The notes under the pieces were generated by a model. The model searched no databases and was not told the DNA's origin. It was given only the letters and a program-made list of their open reading frames with translations. From Arenicella chitinivorans (GTDB taxonomy: Bacteria > Pseudomonadota > Gammaproteobacteria > Arenicellales > Arenicellaceae), in contig NZ_BMXA01000001.1 of the NCBI RefSeq assembly GCF_014651515.1, forward strand, positions 1,054,001 through 1,118,000: 64,000 nucleotides of DNA, given 5' to 3'. How positions within the stretch are numbered: the stretch's first letter is position 1; every line of letters begins with the position of its first letter. This document shows, in pieces, positions 55,443 through 64,000 of the stretch. Position numbers and translations under genes: made by a program.

Positions 55443-56258
55443 ATGACCATTAATTTTGATCAGTTTCGCTGCACTGGTGGCGATTTTAGCCTCAGCGATA
55501 TGCCGACCGAGTACGACGGTGGAATGAAAAATGACGACCTGAAAGACGCTTGTCGAGAGGTCTGGCAAGAAGTCGATGAATGGCATGAGCGCTTGTACGC
55601 TGAAGGAAAACAGTCGTTGCTCATTGTGTTTCAAGCAATGGATGCCGCCGGTAAAGACAGTTCTATCGGCAAACTTACCTCGGCGCTAAGCGCGCATGGG
55701 TGCTACGTTAAAGCCTTCAAAAAGCCGAGTAAAGTGGAGTTGTCACACGATTTTCTCTGGCGAGTTCATCAGGCAGCACCAAGGGCTGGAGACATCGCTT
55801 TGTTCAACCGTTCGCACTACGAAGACGTTCTGGTGGTTAAGGTACACGGCTGGGCGGACGAGGCAATTATTGATCGCCGCTACAATCATATTAATAACTT
55901 CGAGGGTTTGCTGGCCGATCGCGGAACTCGAGTGATCAAGTTTATGCTAAATATTTCGAAGGACTATCAGCTTAACCGTTTTAAGAACCGGCTTGAGAAT
56001 CCTGAGAAGCACTGGAAGTTTAATCCAGGTGATTTGTACGAGCGCGAGCATTGGAGCCAATACATGTCAGCCTTCGAAGCGGCGATACAACGCTGTGCCA
56101 GTCCAGAAGCGCCGTGGTATGTAGTGCCGGCCGAAAACCGCAAATTCCGGGATCTCATGGTGGCCAGTGTCATTCGCGATACGCTGCGAGATATGAATCC
56201 AGAGTATCCAGCTCCAGAGTTTGACCCTACCAAGTACACGGTCGACTCCATCTCTTAA
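55443..56258 (+). CDS. ppk2: Polyphosphate kinase 2
   Basis: Class I PPK2, which uses polyphosphate to phosphorylate nucleoside diphosphates. Walker A is FQAMDAAGKDSSIGK (Lys71), the lid/Walker B block is FNRSHYEDVLVV, and the end matches the family (APWYVVPAENRKFRDLMVASVI). I start at ATG 55443 (271 aa), with AGGA at suitable distance; a longer TTG-initiated frame from 55323 adds 40 residues of no family likeness. Whether it prefers ADP or GDP cannot be told. The adjacent convergent gene encodes a Sel1 protein. Confidence 0.94.
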   Translation: MTINFDQFRCTGGDFSLSDMPTEYDGGMKNDDLKDACREVWQEVDEWHERLYAEGKQSLLIVFQAMDAAGKDSSIGKLTSALSAHGCYVKAFKKPSKVELSHDFLWRVHQAAPRAGDIALFNRSHYEDVLVVKVHGWADEAIIDRRYNHINNFEGLLADRGTRVIKFMLNISKDYQLNRFKNRLENPEKHWKFNPGDLYEREHWSQYMSAFEAAIQRCASPEAPWYVVPAENRKFRDLMVASVIRDTLRDMNPEYPAPEFDPTKYTVDSIS

Positions 56259-56267
56259 TCTTTTAGC

Positions 56268-56288
56268 GTAGATAATCTTTGTATCTAC
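56268..56288. terminator. Weak hairpin between convergent PPK2 and Sel1 genes
   Basis: GTAGATA (56268-56274) and TATCTAC (56282-56288) form seven AT-rich pairs around a seven-base loop, followed on the plus strand by TTGATTTAATT. Low stem stability keeps confidence low. Confidence 0.3.
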
Positions 56289-56293
56289 TTGAT

Positions 56294-58051
56294 TTAATTG
56301 ACGCCGAGTGCTTCTAAATTGTGCTTGGCAACACTGTCGCCTTGTTTGGCCGCACGCTGAAACCACTCAATGGCCGTTCGCCGACTGTTGGTCACGCCAC
56401 GACCGCGTGCGTACATCATGCCCAGGTTGGTTTGCGCACCCGGGTAACCTTGCTCGGCAGCGAGTCGATACCAGCGCACGGCTTCACTGTAATCGCGTGC
56501 CAGCACCAGCCCATCTTCGTATAAGCTGCCCAAATCAGATTGCGCCCAGGCTCGGCCTTCTTCAGCAAATTTACGAATCGCGGGCAGGGCAGCACGAATT
56601 CGACGGTCTGCTTCTTGGCGATTGGCCGAGAATCCGCGCCCTAAAAAGTGCATATACGCCAAGCGAAACTGTGCGCGAGCCACACCTTTGTCCGCCAGAG
56701 GTTGTAACAACGCCGCTGCGGTCTCGTAGTCCCCTTTGTAGTAGGCATCCAGCCCCTGTTTAAGATACTGTCGATCAAAGTCGGCTTGTTCACTCGCTTG
56801 CAGCGCTGGGGTACGTTCTATGCTTGGGCGATCTGGCGCTTGAAAAGGGGAGTCTAAATCTACTGGATCGGCATTTGATACTGGGTTCGACGCGTCAGTG
56901 TCGTTGCTGGATTGCGCTGATTCTGTGGATTGATTTGCCGTCTCCGCTGGTATACCAGCGATCTGCGTCGTTTCATTGCTCGCCGCATTGAGGGGTATGG
57001 CGTTGGTAATCATTGCTTCGATCAAGGCAATGGAGCTGTGTGTTGGATCAATCACGCTAACTGTGGCCAAGTGCGCGGCGGCGGCCTGGTATTTACCTTC
57101 GATCACCGCCTCATTTGCTTTTGCAATAAATGAATCCGCAATGTCTTGGATGCCTGCTTGAGCCGCCTTATTGTTGGCATCGACGGCCAATGCTTCACGG
57201 AAGAAGTACAGTGCGTTTGCTTGCGCTGGTAAAATCAGATTGTCTTTTTTGAACGCCGCATTCGCTTTGCTCAAGAATGTCTGGACTTTCTTGTCTGCGC
57301 GCCAATCTTCAATCGCCTGAGCGAGATCGGCGTACTGTTCGGCATCCTTATCAATCGCTGCTAACTGCTGCAATGCCTGACGGGCGGGCGCCTCATTATC
57401 TTGTTCCAGTGCATTGAACCCCGATGTTAGAAAGCGATCTTTTAAATCGTCGAGCCCACTCTTTGCCGCGTTATTAGTTGGGTCAATTGCCAGTGCCGCC
57501 AAGTAACTTTGTACCGCATTGCTTGTTTTTGGGACAGTGAGTCGGTTATTGGCGATGTGCTCTTCGGCTTTGGCAATCAAGGCTGATATCTGGCGTTGTT
57601 GCTCTTCCTGACGACGAAACTCTTCAGCTCGGTTTAGGTCGCTTTCACGGGTAAAGTTGGGTTCGTCAGGTAGCACAGTGGCTTCCGCACCGGGAATGGG
57701 TTCGATGCTACTCACCAATTGGTCGCGCATCATGGCTTCGGCCTGCGTCACTTCGCGCGTTGAATCGGTCGCCTTAGGCCAAAAAAATGCCAACAAGATT
57801 ACGGCTACCATACCACCGGCGATCCAATAGCTCAGGCCGATATCAGCAAAGCGATTAAACAGACCAGAGCGTTGCGAACCTGCGACCCCGGTGAGGTCGC
57901 CGCCAATGACCTGTTGCCGTCTTGGTGGCGTATCTAGATCTAGCTTGCCCTGATCCACAGGCCGGGCTTTTCTTCGCTTCGGTTGTTTGGGACCCTTGAG
58001 CGCCGATTCAATTTCAAGTCTGGAAGGTTTTGACGGCATTTTCGTGTTCAT
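56294..58051 (-). CDS. Membrane-anchored TPR/Sel1 repeat protein
   Basis: About 585 aa. A basic N-terminal cytoplasmic part, one membrane helix (YWIAGGMVAVILLAFFW, about residues 73-92), then a long helical periplasmic part. The middle contains TPR-like repeats of the type LAIDPTNNAAKSGLDDLKDRFL repeated in several variants. The C-terminal 150 residues hold at least three Sel1 repeats (AQFRLAYMHFLGRGFS, AQSDLGSLYEDGLVLARD, AQTNLGMMYARGRGVT). Such proteins are scaffolds for protein-protein contacts. I use ATG 58051, fifteen codons inside the longest frame; the choice is weak. No operon partner. Confidence 0.8.
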   Translation of the reverse strand: MNTKMPSKPSRLEIESALKGPKQPKRRKARPVDQGKLDLDTPPRRQQVIGGDLTGVAGSQRSGLFNRFADIGLSYWIAGGMVAVILLAFFWPKATDSTREVTQAEAMMRDQLVSSIEPIPGAEATVLPDEPNFTRESDLNRAEEFRRQEEQQRQISALIAKAEEHIANNRLTVPKTSNAVQSYLAALAIDPTNNAAKSGLDDLKDRFLTSGFNALEQDNEAPARQALQQLAAIDKDAEQYADLAQAIEDWRADKKVQTFLSKANAAFKKDNLILPAQANALYFFREALAVDANNKAAQAGIQDIADSFIAKANEAVIEGKYQAAAAHLATVSVIDPTHSSIALIEAMITNAIPLNAASNETTQIAGIPAETANQSTESAQSSNDTDASNPVSNADPVDLDSPFQAPDRPSIERTPALQASEQADFDRQYLKQGLDAYYKGDYETAAALLQPLADKGVARAQFRLAYMHFLGRGFSANRQEADRRIRAALPAIRKFAEEGRAWAQSDLGSLYEDGLVLARDYSEAVRWYRLAAEQGYPGAQTNLGMMYARGRGVTNSRRTAIEWFQRAAKQGDSVAKHNLEALGVN

Positions 58052-58191
58052 ATGCTGGCCAGTTAAAATAGCAAAATGGATGAGCTGACCAAGCAAATCT
58101 CATCCCTCAGGAACGACCTACTATAGTACCATAAGGTCATGAGATAAATGAATGTAGCTGGACTGCATTCCAAAACGCGTTACAGGGGTTT

Positions 58192-59664
58192 TTGTTGGAT
58201 AGTTTGCATGATTTAGAGGTCTTAATTGACTCTAATCGTCCGTTGATCGTGCTAGAGACGGATCGGGAAGCGCAAGTAATGGAACAGTTACGTCGAATTT
58301 CGCTGAGGTCGAGCAAGGCGTACTTTCAATGGACTGTAACGCAGGGCCTGCTACGACTGGCTGAAGGCTATCAAGCTCAATCGGTAAATCGAGATATAAA
58401 TCAATTGTTTGGTCAGATTTTGAGTACTTCTCAACCCAGCGTCTATGTGTTGGTCGATTTTCATCACTACATCAATGAACCCGTCTCTATCCGATTTATT
58501 AAAGACGTCATGATTTCTTCGCCGCAACATTCGTTGGTGTTTTTGTCGCCCGCGATTTCGATGCCGGCAGAACTGAAATCCCGCGCTGCCCTGATGAGTC
58601 TGCCGGTTCCCAATCGGCAGCAATTACAGTCACTGTTGACCGATCTCGCCAATGAATGGCAATCAGAGCGTGGCGAAAAGCTGAAGTTATCTGAACGCAA
58701 AATTACCGCAGCCTTGCTGGATAGTGTGAACGGACTGCCGCGTCAAGATGCAGAATCAGTGTTGCGCGAAGCCATTTGGAATGATGGTGTATTGGATCGA
58801 CAGGATTTGCTCATGGCGCTGCGTAAAAAGTTCAACGAGTTGAATCGCGGCGGTATTTTGGCATTACGTTTCGAGCATAAGTCTTTGGAAGATATTGCTG
58901 GGTTTACGCAGTTTAAAGAATGGTTGGCGCTTCGCCGCGACGTCTTTTTGGGTAAGGTGAGCCTGCCAGGGCAAGACATACCCAAGGGAGTGTTGCTGCT
59001 TGGTGTGCAGGGTTGTGGCAAAAGTATGGCGGCAAAAGCGGTTGCCAGCGCTTGGAATCTCCCTTTGTTGTATTTGGATTTTGCCGTGCTCTACAATCGA
59101 TTTCACGGTCAAACCGAAGAAAATTTGCGCACAGCACTCGACACTGCTTCAGGTATGAGTCCTTGTGTCTTGTGGTTGGACGAAATTGAGAAAGGCCTTT
59201 CTGCGGTATCAAACTCCGACGATACTTCGCGTCGCCTGTTAGGGACCTTTTTAAACTGGTTATCCGAGAATACGGATCGTGTGTTTGTGGTAGCCACGGC
59301 GAACGATGTATCGGCGCTGCCGCCCGAGCTACTACGCAAAGGGCGTTTCGACGAAGTGTTTTTTGTTGACCTACCGGATTTTTCGGAGCGTGTTCAGGTT
59401 CTTAAGCTACACCTAACGCTTCGCGAGCAGGATGCTCAATCGTTTGACACCGACGCGCTGGCGGAGGCAACGGCGGGCTTTTCAGGTGCAGAGCTTGAGC
59501 AGTTGGTGGTGTCGGCGATGTATCAGAGTTACGCGCAATCAGCCTCCATGGACACGGCGATGCTGTTGGCCTTGGCGGCGAGCACTAGGCCACTCTCTGT
59601 GTTGATGGCAGAGCACGTTGAGGGGCTGAGAAACTGGGCCGCGGATCGTGCGACACCGGTTTAA
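58192..59664 (+). CDS. AAA+ ATPase of the Ycf46/CbxX-like type
   Basis: A 490-aa cytoplasmic AAA+ ATPase. The N-terminal 230 residues have a degenerate ATPase-like layout typical of Ycf46-type proteins. The active module has Walker A GVQGCGKSMAAKA (about 270-277), Walker B CVLWLDEIEKG and the sensor/arginine-finger region VVATANDVSALPPELLRKGRFDEV. Bacterial relatives are annotated Ycf46; their role is poorly known, with links to carbon uptake in cyanobacteria. Start codons are TTG at 58192 or TTG at 58195; the second is better spaced from GGGG (58085-region equivalent at 58185-58188). It converges on the lipoprotein gene one base away. Confidence 0.85.
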   Translation: MLDSLHDLEVLIDSNRPLIVLETDREAQVMEQLRRISLRSSKAYFQWTVTQGLLRLAEGYQAQSVNRDINQLFGQILSTSQPSVYVLVDFHHYINEPVSIRFIKDVMISSPQHSLVFLSPAISMPAELKSRAALMSLPVPNRQQLQSLLTDLANEWQSERGEKLKLSERKITAALLDSVNGLPRQDAESVLREAIWNDGVLDRQDLLMALRKKFNELNRGGILALRFEHKSLEDIAGFTQFKEWLALRRDVFLGKVSLPGQDIPKGVLLLGVQGCGKSMAAKAVASAWNLPLLYLDFAVLYNRFHGQTEENLRTALDTASGMSPCVLWLDEIEKGLSAVSNSDDTSRRLLGTFLNWLSENTDRVFVVATANDVSALPPELLRKGRFDEVFFVDLPDFSERVQVLKLHLTLREQDAQSFDTDALAEATAGFSGAELEQLVVSAMYQSYAQSASMDTAMLLALAASTRPLSVLMAEHVEGLRNWAADRATPV

Positions 59665-59665
59665 C

Positions 59666-60340
59666 CTAATCAGCTTTGACGAAGCCCTTCATGCGATTGA
59701 TCGACTCGATTTCGTACCATCCCTCTTGCTTCGCGACTACATAAATTCCGGTTCCGGGTTCCAAGCGGGCTAACTTAGCCGAGTACGGATTGGGTTTGGC
59801 GAACACCTGGTATTCGCGTTCTATAATAATCAGTTGCGCACCCTTGGAGAGTGGGGCGGTACCTCGCAGCTGGTTGGCGATGGATTTTGGCGCCGGTTTC
59901 TCTTCGCGTTCGAAGTTAGCCAAGCTAAGTTCGGATTCCTCAGTGAGGTGGTGTAGGTTCAGCTCCGACAAATGTCCGTTTGCGCTCCATAAATCTCGGT
60001 CAGTCTCAAATTGACGAATCGCTTGGGCAGAACGCGGTCCCCACTGGCCATCCACACGACCGATGTTATAGCCTAGTTTTTTCAATGCGGTTTGGGCGAA
60101 TCGGATCAAAGTACGCGGTGCGGCTCTAATCGGCGTAGCGCTAAATATCTCCGGCTTGATCTCCGGTTCGACCACGGGTGGCGGTGCTTCCACAGGTAGG
60201 GCTTTACGGCCTGTCTCACAACCGCTAAGGACTACCAACACAGCGACCACGAACGCGTAGCGTGATCGTTGCCGCAGGTGTATCGGGGGGGCTGACACGT
60301 CATCAAGGCACGGATTACTGTTCTGGGGCGTAGAATTCAT
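59666..60340 (-). CDS. Lipoprotein with peptidoglycan-binding and SH3 domains
   Basis: An outer-envelope lipoprotein: a membrane segment ends in the lipobox VLSGC, followed by a proline-rich linker, a PG_binding_1 domain (FAQTALKKLGYNIGRVDGQWG ... AIRQFE, shown in parts) and a C-terminal bacterial SH3 domain (SKGAQLIIIEREYQVFA ... GIYVVAKQEGWYEI). It probably attaches to the cell wall. The start is uncertain: ATG 60340 is used here, giving a rather long n-region; GTG 60298 would give a standard lipoprotein signal, but neither has a good ribosome-binding site. Unlinked to the cobalamin genes that follow. Confidence 0.75.
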   Translation of the reverse strand: MNSTPQNSNPCLDDVSAPPIHLRQRSRYAFVVAVLVVLSGCETGRKALPVEAPPPVVEPEIKPEIFSATPIRAAPRTLIRFAQTALKKLGYNIGRVDGQWGPRSAQAIRQFETDRDLWSANGHLSELNLHHLTEESELSLANFEREEKPAPKSIANQLRGTAPLSKGAQLIIIEREYQVFAKPNPYSAKLARLEPGTGIYVVAKQEGWYEIESINRMKGFVKAD

Positions 60341-60516
60341 ACAGCTATTATTATCGTTTGTTGTATTGCCTAAGTTCTGACCGTATAGCAACTGGCGAAG
60401 CAGCACAGCGTGCAGCCGCAATAAGCGTCAGATTTTATCCTACCCATAGAGAGTTATAGCGCATTTACAGTGAAGATAAAAGTTTGACAAACTTCGGCAT
60501 TTTGAAATTGGATAGG

Positions 60517-61086
60517 TTACAAAATTTTCAACGTCGGTTTTAGCGCCGTATCTCCGTGTGAGAACTGCACAATCCCTCCGTAGGGGATTTCGAACTCGAA
60601 CATCCGTTCGATTGGCCAGTCAAATTCAAAGGCATGGATTATTCGAATAACACCAGCGTGAGTGATCACCGCGGTGTGGCCGTTGATGCCTCGGTGTATC
60701 GCGCAGATATGCTGCCAACTATGCAGCACACGCTGTTGCATTGATTTGAGGGCTTCGCCGTTCGGTGGTGCGTACTCGAACACATTATTGGCCCAACGAT
60801 CCAGTGCGTCACGCGAAAGCGTATCCCAGGCTTGCATTTCCCAATCCCCGAAATCAAGCTCGCATAAGCCGGCCATTTGCCGGATCGGCGTACTCGCTAA
60901 TCGGTGTGCCAGGATATTGCAGCGACGCAAAGGGCTGCTGAAAACGAGGTCAATCTGATTTGGTAATCGACGTCGCACATTTTCCATTTCTTGCTCGGCG
61001 GTGGCCGACAAACATAGGTCTGTTCGACCATAACAGATACCCGGTTTGATCGCCGGTGTGGTGTGCCGAACGAGATACAGACTCAT
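60517..61086 (-). CDS. cobC: Alpha-ribazole phosphatase-like histidine phosphatase
   Basis: Histidine phosphatase of the CobC group, 189 aa, which removes phosphate from alpha-ribazole phosphate or the adenosylcobalamin 5'-phosphate. The catalytic block is LVRHTTP (Arg7, His8), a conserved acid is in CELDFGDWEMQ, and the second histidine is in ITHAGVIR. Four-base overlap with cobS supports the cobalamin role. Last gene of the cluster. Confidence 0.88.
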   Translation of the reverse strand: MSLYLVRHTTPAIKPGICYGRTDLCLSATAEQEMENVRRRLPNQIDLVFSSPLRRCNILAHRLASTPIRQMAGLCELDFGDWEMQAWDTLSRDALDRWANNVFEYAPPNGEALKSMQQRVLHSWQHICAIHRGINGHTAVITHAGVIRIIHAFEFDWPIERMFEFEIPYGGIVQFSHGDTALKPTLKIL

Positions 61087-61886
61087 GTCGCGGGTACCAT
61101 CAGGATCAACACACCCAGATAAAACCCGAGTTCGGAAACCTGTTGAACGGCGCCTAGAACATCGCCGGTATACCCTTGAATTCGTTGCTCACTCAAGGCC
61201 TCGACCCGCCAAGCGCCGAGCACGGCCAGTCCCAAAGCGCCGAGTGTAAGGTAAAATTGTGTAGTGGCAAGCATCGCTAATGGCGTGGCCCCCAAGGCCA
61301 AGCACAGCACTTTATCTCGCTGTGTAACGGCATCGCGTACCACGGGTTCAGATTTGCTGGCGTCCAGCGTCGAGGCATAGTTCAATCGCCAGCTAGTTCG
61401 AATAGCCAGACTTCTGCTAAATGCATGTGCGGCAATATACATCAAGGTGAACAGCCAGACTGAATGGGTCTGGGCAACCGCTACCAACGCAAGGCACTTC
61501 AGAAGCAGGACTACGAATAATCCACACACACCGTAGGTGCCGAGTCGACTGTCCTTCATGATGGTCAGTGCTTTGCCTCGTGAAACATGGCCACCAAAGG
61601 CGTCGCAGGAATCGGCCAGGCCGTCTTCATGCAGGGCGCCGGTTAGCAAAATCGTGGCGGCCATCGAGAGCACGACGGCAATGGGAATGTTATTCAGTAG
61701 TGTATCTGAGAGTGCGAATACCAATGCTCCAAGGGCACCAACGAATCCACCGACCAGTGGCATAAAAGGGCGAAACTGTTGATGTGACTCAGGTGTAAGT
61801 CGGTCGAACCAAGTCAGCCTGAGTCGCGTGGCGAACATGAATGCGGCCAGAATACGTTGCCAATCGGGGGGCGAGTTCAAGGTCAT
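61083..61886 (-). CDS. cobS: Adenosylcobinamide-GDP ribazoletransferase
   Basis: Cobalamin synthase, joining adenosylcobinamide-GDP with alpha-ribazole(-phosphate) in the membrane. 267 aa with about six helices; the acidic motif GALHEDGLADSCDAFGG is diagnostic. Its start shares a base with the upstream stop (TAATG), and its stop overlaps the phosphatase start. Confidence 0.95.
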   Translation of the reverse strand: MTLNSPPDWQRILAAFMFATRLRLTWFDRLTPESHQQFRPFMPLVGGFVGALGALVFALSDTLLNNIPIAVVLSMAATILLTGALHEDGLADSCDAFGGHVSRGKALTIMKDSRLGTYGVCGLFVVLLLKCLALVAVAQTHSVWLFTLMYIAAHAFSRSLAIRTSWRLNYASTLDASKSEPVVRDAVTQRDKVLCLALGATPLAMLATTQFYLTLGALGLAVLGAWRVEALSEQRIQGYTGDVLGAVQQVSELGFYLGVLILMVPAT

Positions 61887-62797
61887 TATAGTTCGGATGG
61901 TGTGCGTGCCGCATCCAGCTGTTTGCAGATCGTATTAATACCCAGAAGAATTCGAACCGTGTGACGCTGTATATGATCCGGGTCCACGAAGAACAAGTGG
62001 TCATTTTGCACCGCGTTGATGCTTGGCCAAGCGTACCATTCATCGAGCCAGTCAGGGCGTGCGCTTGACATACCGCTGGCGATAATTGCATCGGGGTTAC
62101 GCTCCAGAATCGACTCAATATTGATCACTGGGGCGATCACTGCTTCGTCTGCATAAATATTGACCCCACCACACAGCGCGATCGCGTCGCTGATGATGTG
62201 TGTTCCGTTGATTGTTTGCAACGGGTCATTCCATACCTGATAAAAGGTTTTTAGCGTCGGTTTTGATTTATATTGTTCTTCTATCTCTTTGATACTAATT
62301 AGAAAATTCTCCGCAACTCTAGCCGCCTCTGCGGTAGTGCCGCTGAGCACACCAATGTCCTTGATGGAGTGTGCCACATCCGCCAGTGTGTCTGGTTGAT
62401 CAATGTAAACGGGGTACCCTAAAGCCTGAAGTTGCTGAATGCTGGCAGTTGAATTCCCCGACTCCCAGCTGATAATTAAATCGGGCTGTAGTTCAATTAT
62501 TTTTTCCACATTGATGCTGGCGTAACCGCCAACCAGAGGCAAGTCAGTCACTGCAGCAGGGTAGTCGCTGTAGGACACGACACCAATCAATTTGTTGCCA
62601 GCACCAGCGGAATAGATATTTTCGGTAATATGCGGCGCAAGCGAGACAATTCGCTCAGCTGGTTTCTTCAGCGTGACAGTCGCGCCACTAAAGTCCACCA
62701 CACTGACGCTGGTGTCGGATGCGATCTGCTTGGTAGTCTGTGTTTCCTGCTGACAGGCAACGAGAAGTAGCAGGCTAAATACAATTAATCGACGCAT
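61886..62797 (-). CDS. btuF: Corrinoid-binding lipoprotein, BtuF-like
   Basis: Periplasmic substrate-binding protein of the vitamin B12 class, 303 aa. A lipoprotein signal ends in LLLVACQQ. The family core is seen as RIVSLAPHITENIYSAG, ELQPDLIISWESGN, and a C-terminal WPSINAVQNDHLFFVDPD. It could bind corrinoids for salvage or, less likely, iron-siderophore. No BtuC or BtuD is in this window. Its presence among assembly genes implies that imported cobinamide is remade into cobalamin here. Confidence 0.85.
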   Translation of the reverse strand: MRRLIVFSLLLLVACQQETQTTKQIASDTSVSVVDFSGATVTLKKPAERIVSLAPHITENIYSAGAGNKLIGVVSYSDYPAAVTDLPLVGGYASINVEKIIELQPDLIISWESGNSTASIQQLQALGYPVYIDQPDTLADVAHSIKDIGVLSGTTAEAARVAENFLISIKEIEEQYKSKPTLKTFYQVWNDPLQTINGTHIISDAIALCGGVNIYADEAVIAPVINIESILERNPDAIIASGMSSARPDWLDEWYAWPSINAVQNDHLFFVDPDHIQRHTVRILLGINTICKQLDAARTPSEL

Positions 62798-62813
62798 TGG
62801 GAAATCTCTCGAA

Positions 62814-63851
62814 TTACTGGCTCACACCAGCTTGTTGGAAGGTCGCCATGCCGTTATGCAGGCGTAATGCATTTTGAATCACCGGAACAGCCATTGCGGC
62901 ACCGCTGCCTTCACCGAGTCGCATTTCCAACGACAGTATTGGCACTGCGTCCATCGCCGATAAAGCAAGCTGGTGAGCGGGTTCTGCGGACTGATGGCTA
63001 AACATTAACCAAGGTCGAGTACTCGGGTTGAGTCTCACCGCGACGAGTGCTGCAGCCGTGGTGATAAAGCCGTCGACTAGCACGGGAATGCCGCGCTGCG
63101 CGCTTTGAATATACGCGCCGACCAGGGCTGCAATTTCAAATCCCCCAACACAGCGTAGCACATCGAGCGCGCCACGAATGTTGGGCTTATGATGCTCAAT
63201 CGCTCTCCCAATTAGGTCTTGTTTATGTGTTATGCCTTCGTGCTGCAGTCCGGTGCCGGGACCAACAGTCACGCCGCTGGGCTGGTTTAGCAGCAAGCTC
63301 AAAATCGCCGATGCGGCGCTGGTGTTGCCGATACCCATTTCACCACCAATAAATAGTTGGCTGTTACAGATCTGCTGGGCACCAAGTGCGAGTGCTGCAT
63401 GGCATTGGAGTTCCGTCATGGCTGGTTCAAACGAAAAATCTTGTGTGCCCTGCGCGATGGGCTTGTTGACCAGTGTTGGCGCATCGGCCAATGCGGTGGC
63501 AACACCGCAATTGACGACGTGGAATTCAGCATTGAGGTGTCTGGACAGGACACTGATGGCGGCACCACCAGCCAGAAAGTTCTGCACCATTTGCGCGGTG
63601 ACCGCCGGAGGAAACGCAGAGACGCCTTGCTGAGCGATGCCGTGGTCGGCAGCGAACACGCTAATTTGTACCCGTTCACATTCAGGACTAAGAGTGGATT
63701 GCCAGCCACAAAACTCAATGGCGATTTGTTCCAATCGTCCCAGCGAACCAGGGGGTTTCGTGAGTGTGTCTTGGTGTGAGCGACCCTGGTCGACCCAGTG
63801 TTGTTCTATCGTGGGGCAGTCAGTGTAAAACCAGTCGGCGTGTGTGTTCAT
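62814..63851 (-). CDS. cobT: Nicotinate-nucleotide:dimethylbenzimidazole phosphoribosyltransferase
   Basis: Makes alpha-ribazole phosphate, the lower-ligand nucleotide of cobalamin. 345 aa; the catalytic Glu314 lies in LEMRLGEGSGAAMAV, where Salmonella CobT has Glu317. Other typical segments are KPPGSLGRLE, FAADHGIAQQGVSAFP and GGEMGIGNTSAASA. A 16-base gap separates it from the next upstream gene, and btuF follows after 16 bases. Confidence 0.97.
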   Translation of the reverse strand: MNTHADWFYTDCPTIEQHWVDQGRSHQDTLTKPPGSLGRLEQIAIEFCGWQSTLSPECERVQISVFAADHGIAQQGVSAFPPAVTAQMVQNFLAGGAAISVLSRHLNAEFHVVNCGVATALADAPTLVNKPIAQGTQDFSFEPAMTELQCHAALALGAQQICNSQLFIGGEMGIGNTSAASAILSLLLNQPSGVTVGPGTGLQHEGITHKQDLIGRAIEHHKPNIRGALDVLRCVGGFEIAALVGAYIQSAQRGIPVLVDGFITTAAALVAVRLNPSTRPWLMFSHQSAEPAHQLALSAMDAVPILSLEMRLGEGSGAAMAVPVIQNALRLHNGMATFQQAGVSQ

Positions 63852-63867
63852 GTGGTAGCGGGTTCGT

Positions 63868-64000
63868 TCAGTCTAATTGTTGGTTTAGCACATTATCGAG
63901 CGCGCTTTTGAGGCGTGCCCGTGCCGGTCCGGCCAATCCTAACCGTAGCCAGGGTGCCGGTTCTTGCGGCGTGTTTATGCGGGTCCAGATTTTTTGCTGG
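63868..64000 (-). CDS. Threonine-phosphate decarboxylase-like protein, C-terminal end only
   Basis: The last 43 codons of a gene that continues beyond the window, ending in TGA at 63868-63870. The fragment reads KIWTRINTPQEPAPWLRLGL and then GPARARLKSALDNVL, which fits the C-terminal end of CobD/CobC-type class I aminotransferases (they close with a similar R-x-G-L-P-G stretch). These make aminopropanol phosphate for the nucleotide loop. Position upstream of cobT in the same direction agrees. Catalytic residues are outside the window. Confidence 0.65.
   Translation of the reverse strand, partial: QQKIWTRINTPQEPAPWLRLGLAGPARARLKSALDNVLNQQLD

Overview
The window looks like chromosome of a free-living aerobic gammaproteobacterium of intermediate G+C. 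This rests on gene families and order: homodimeric-E1 aceE-aceF-lpd, a full ccmABCDEFGHI operon, uvrA next to an MFS gene and ssb as in pseudomonads, ppsA divergent from ppsR, an imuA-imuB pair and a cobalamin nucleotide-loop cluster. I cannot name the genus. No tRNA, rRNA, CRISPR array, transposase or phage structural gene was recognised.

Layout. 1-707 holds no convincing gene. 708-8494: a small unknown gene, then a four-gene minus-strand surface-glycan operon (giant methyltransferase/double GT2 protein, PhyH-type oxygenase, GT-C membrane glycosyltransferase, anchored protein with two similar extracytoplasmic halves). 8495-10261 is gene-poor with short unknown ORFs. 10262-20601: pyruvate dehydrogenase (E1, an unusual E2, a lipoyl-bearing E3), MaeB-type malic enzyme and lipoyl synthase, a coherent pyruvate/lipoate block. 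20649-26911: truncated haemoglobin, YaaA, UvrA, an MFS exporter and SSB.

27042-39217 is an accessory defence island between ssb and an enoyl-CoA hydratase gene. In order: XRE-ImmA protein and PIN nuclease (toxin-antitoxin-like), a small HTH protein, hsdM, hsdS, a RecQ-like helicase fused to a phosphoribosyltransferase, a DprA-like protein, and hsdR. The helicase-PRTase and DprA-like genes sit between hsdS and hsdR, are coupled to each other (TAATG), and reproduce the set helicase + ComF-like PRTase + DprA known from natural competence. This is the most unusual part of the window and the best candidate for an undescribed system.

39363-48223: enoyl-CoA hydratase/isomerase, imuB/imuA (no dnaE2 beside them), a CBS protein, ppsA with its regulator ppsR, tadA, a HIT hydrolase and a flavin reductase. 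48238-55301: cytochrome c maturation operon in the order A to I on the minus strand. 55443-60340: PPK2, a TPR/Sel1 membrane protein, a Ycf46-like AAA ATPase and a peptidoglycan-binding SH3 lipoprotein. 60517-64000: cobalamin nucleotide-loop assembly and corrinoid binding (phosphatase, cobS, btuF-like, cobT, and the 3' end of a CobD/CobC-type aminotransferase that runs off the window).

Several starts were moved inward from the longest open frame using ribosome-binding sites, overlaps with the upstream stop, family length or promoter position; each case is explained in its entry.
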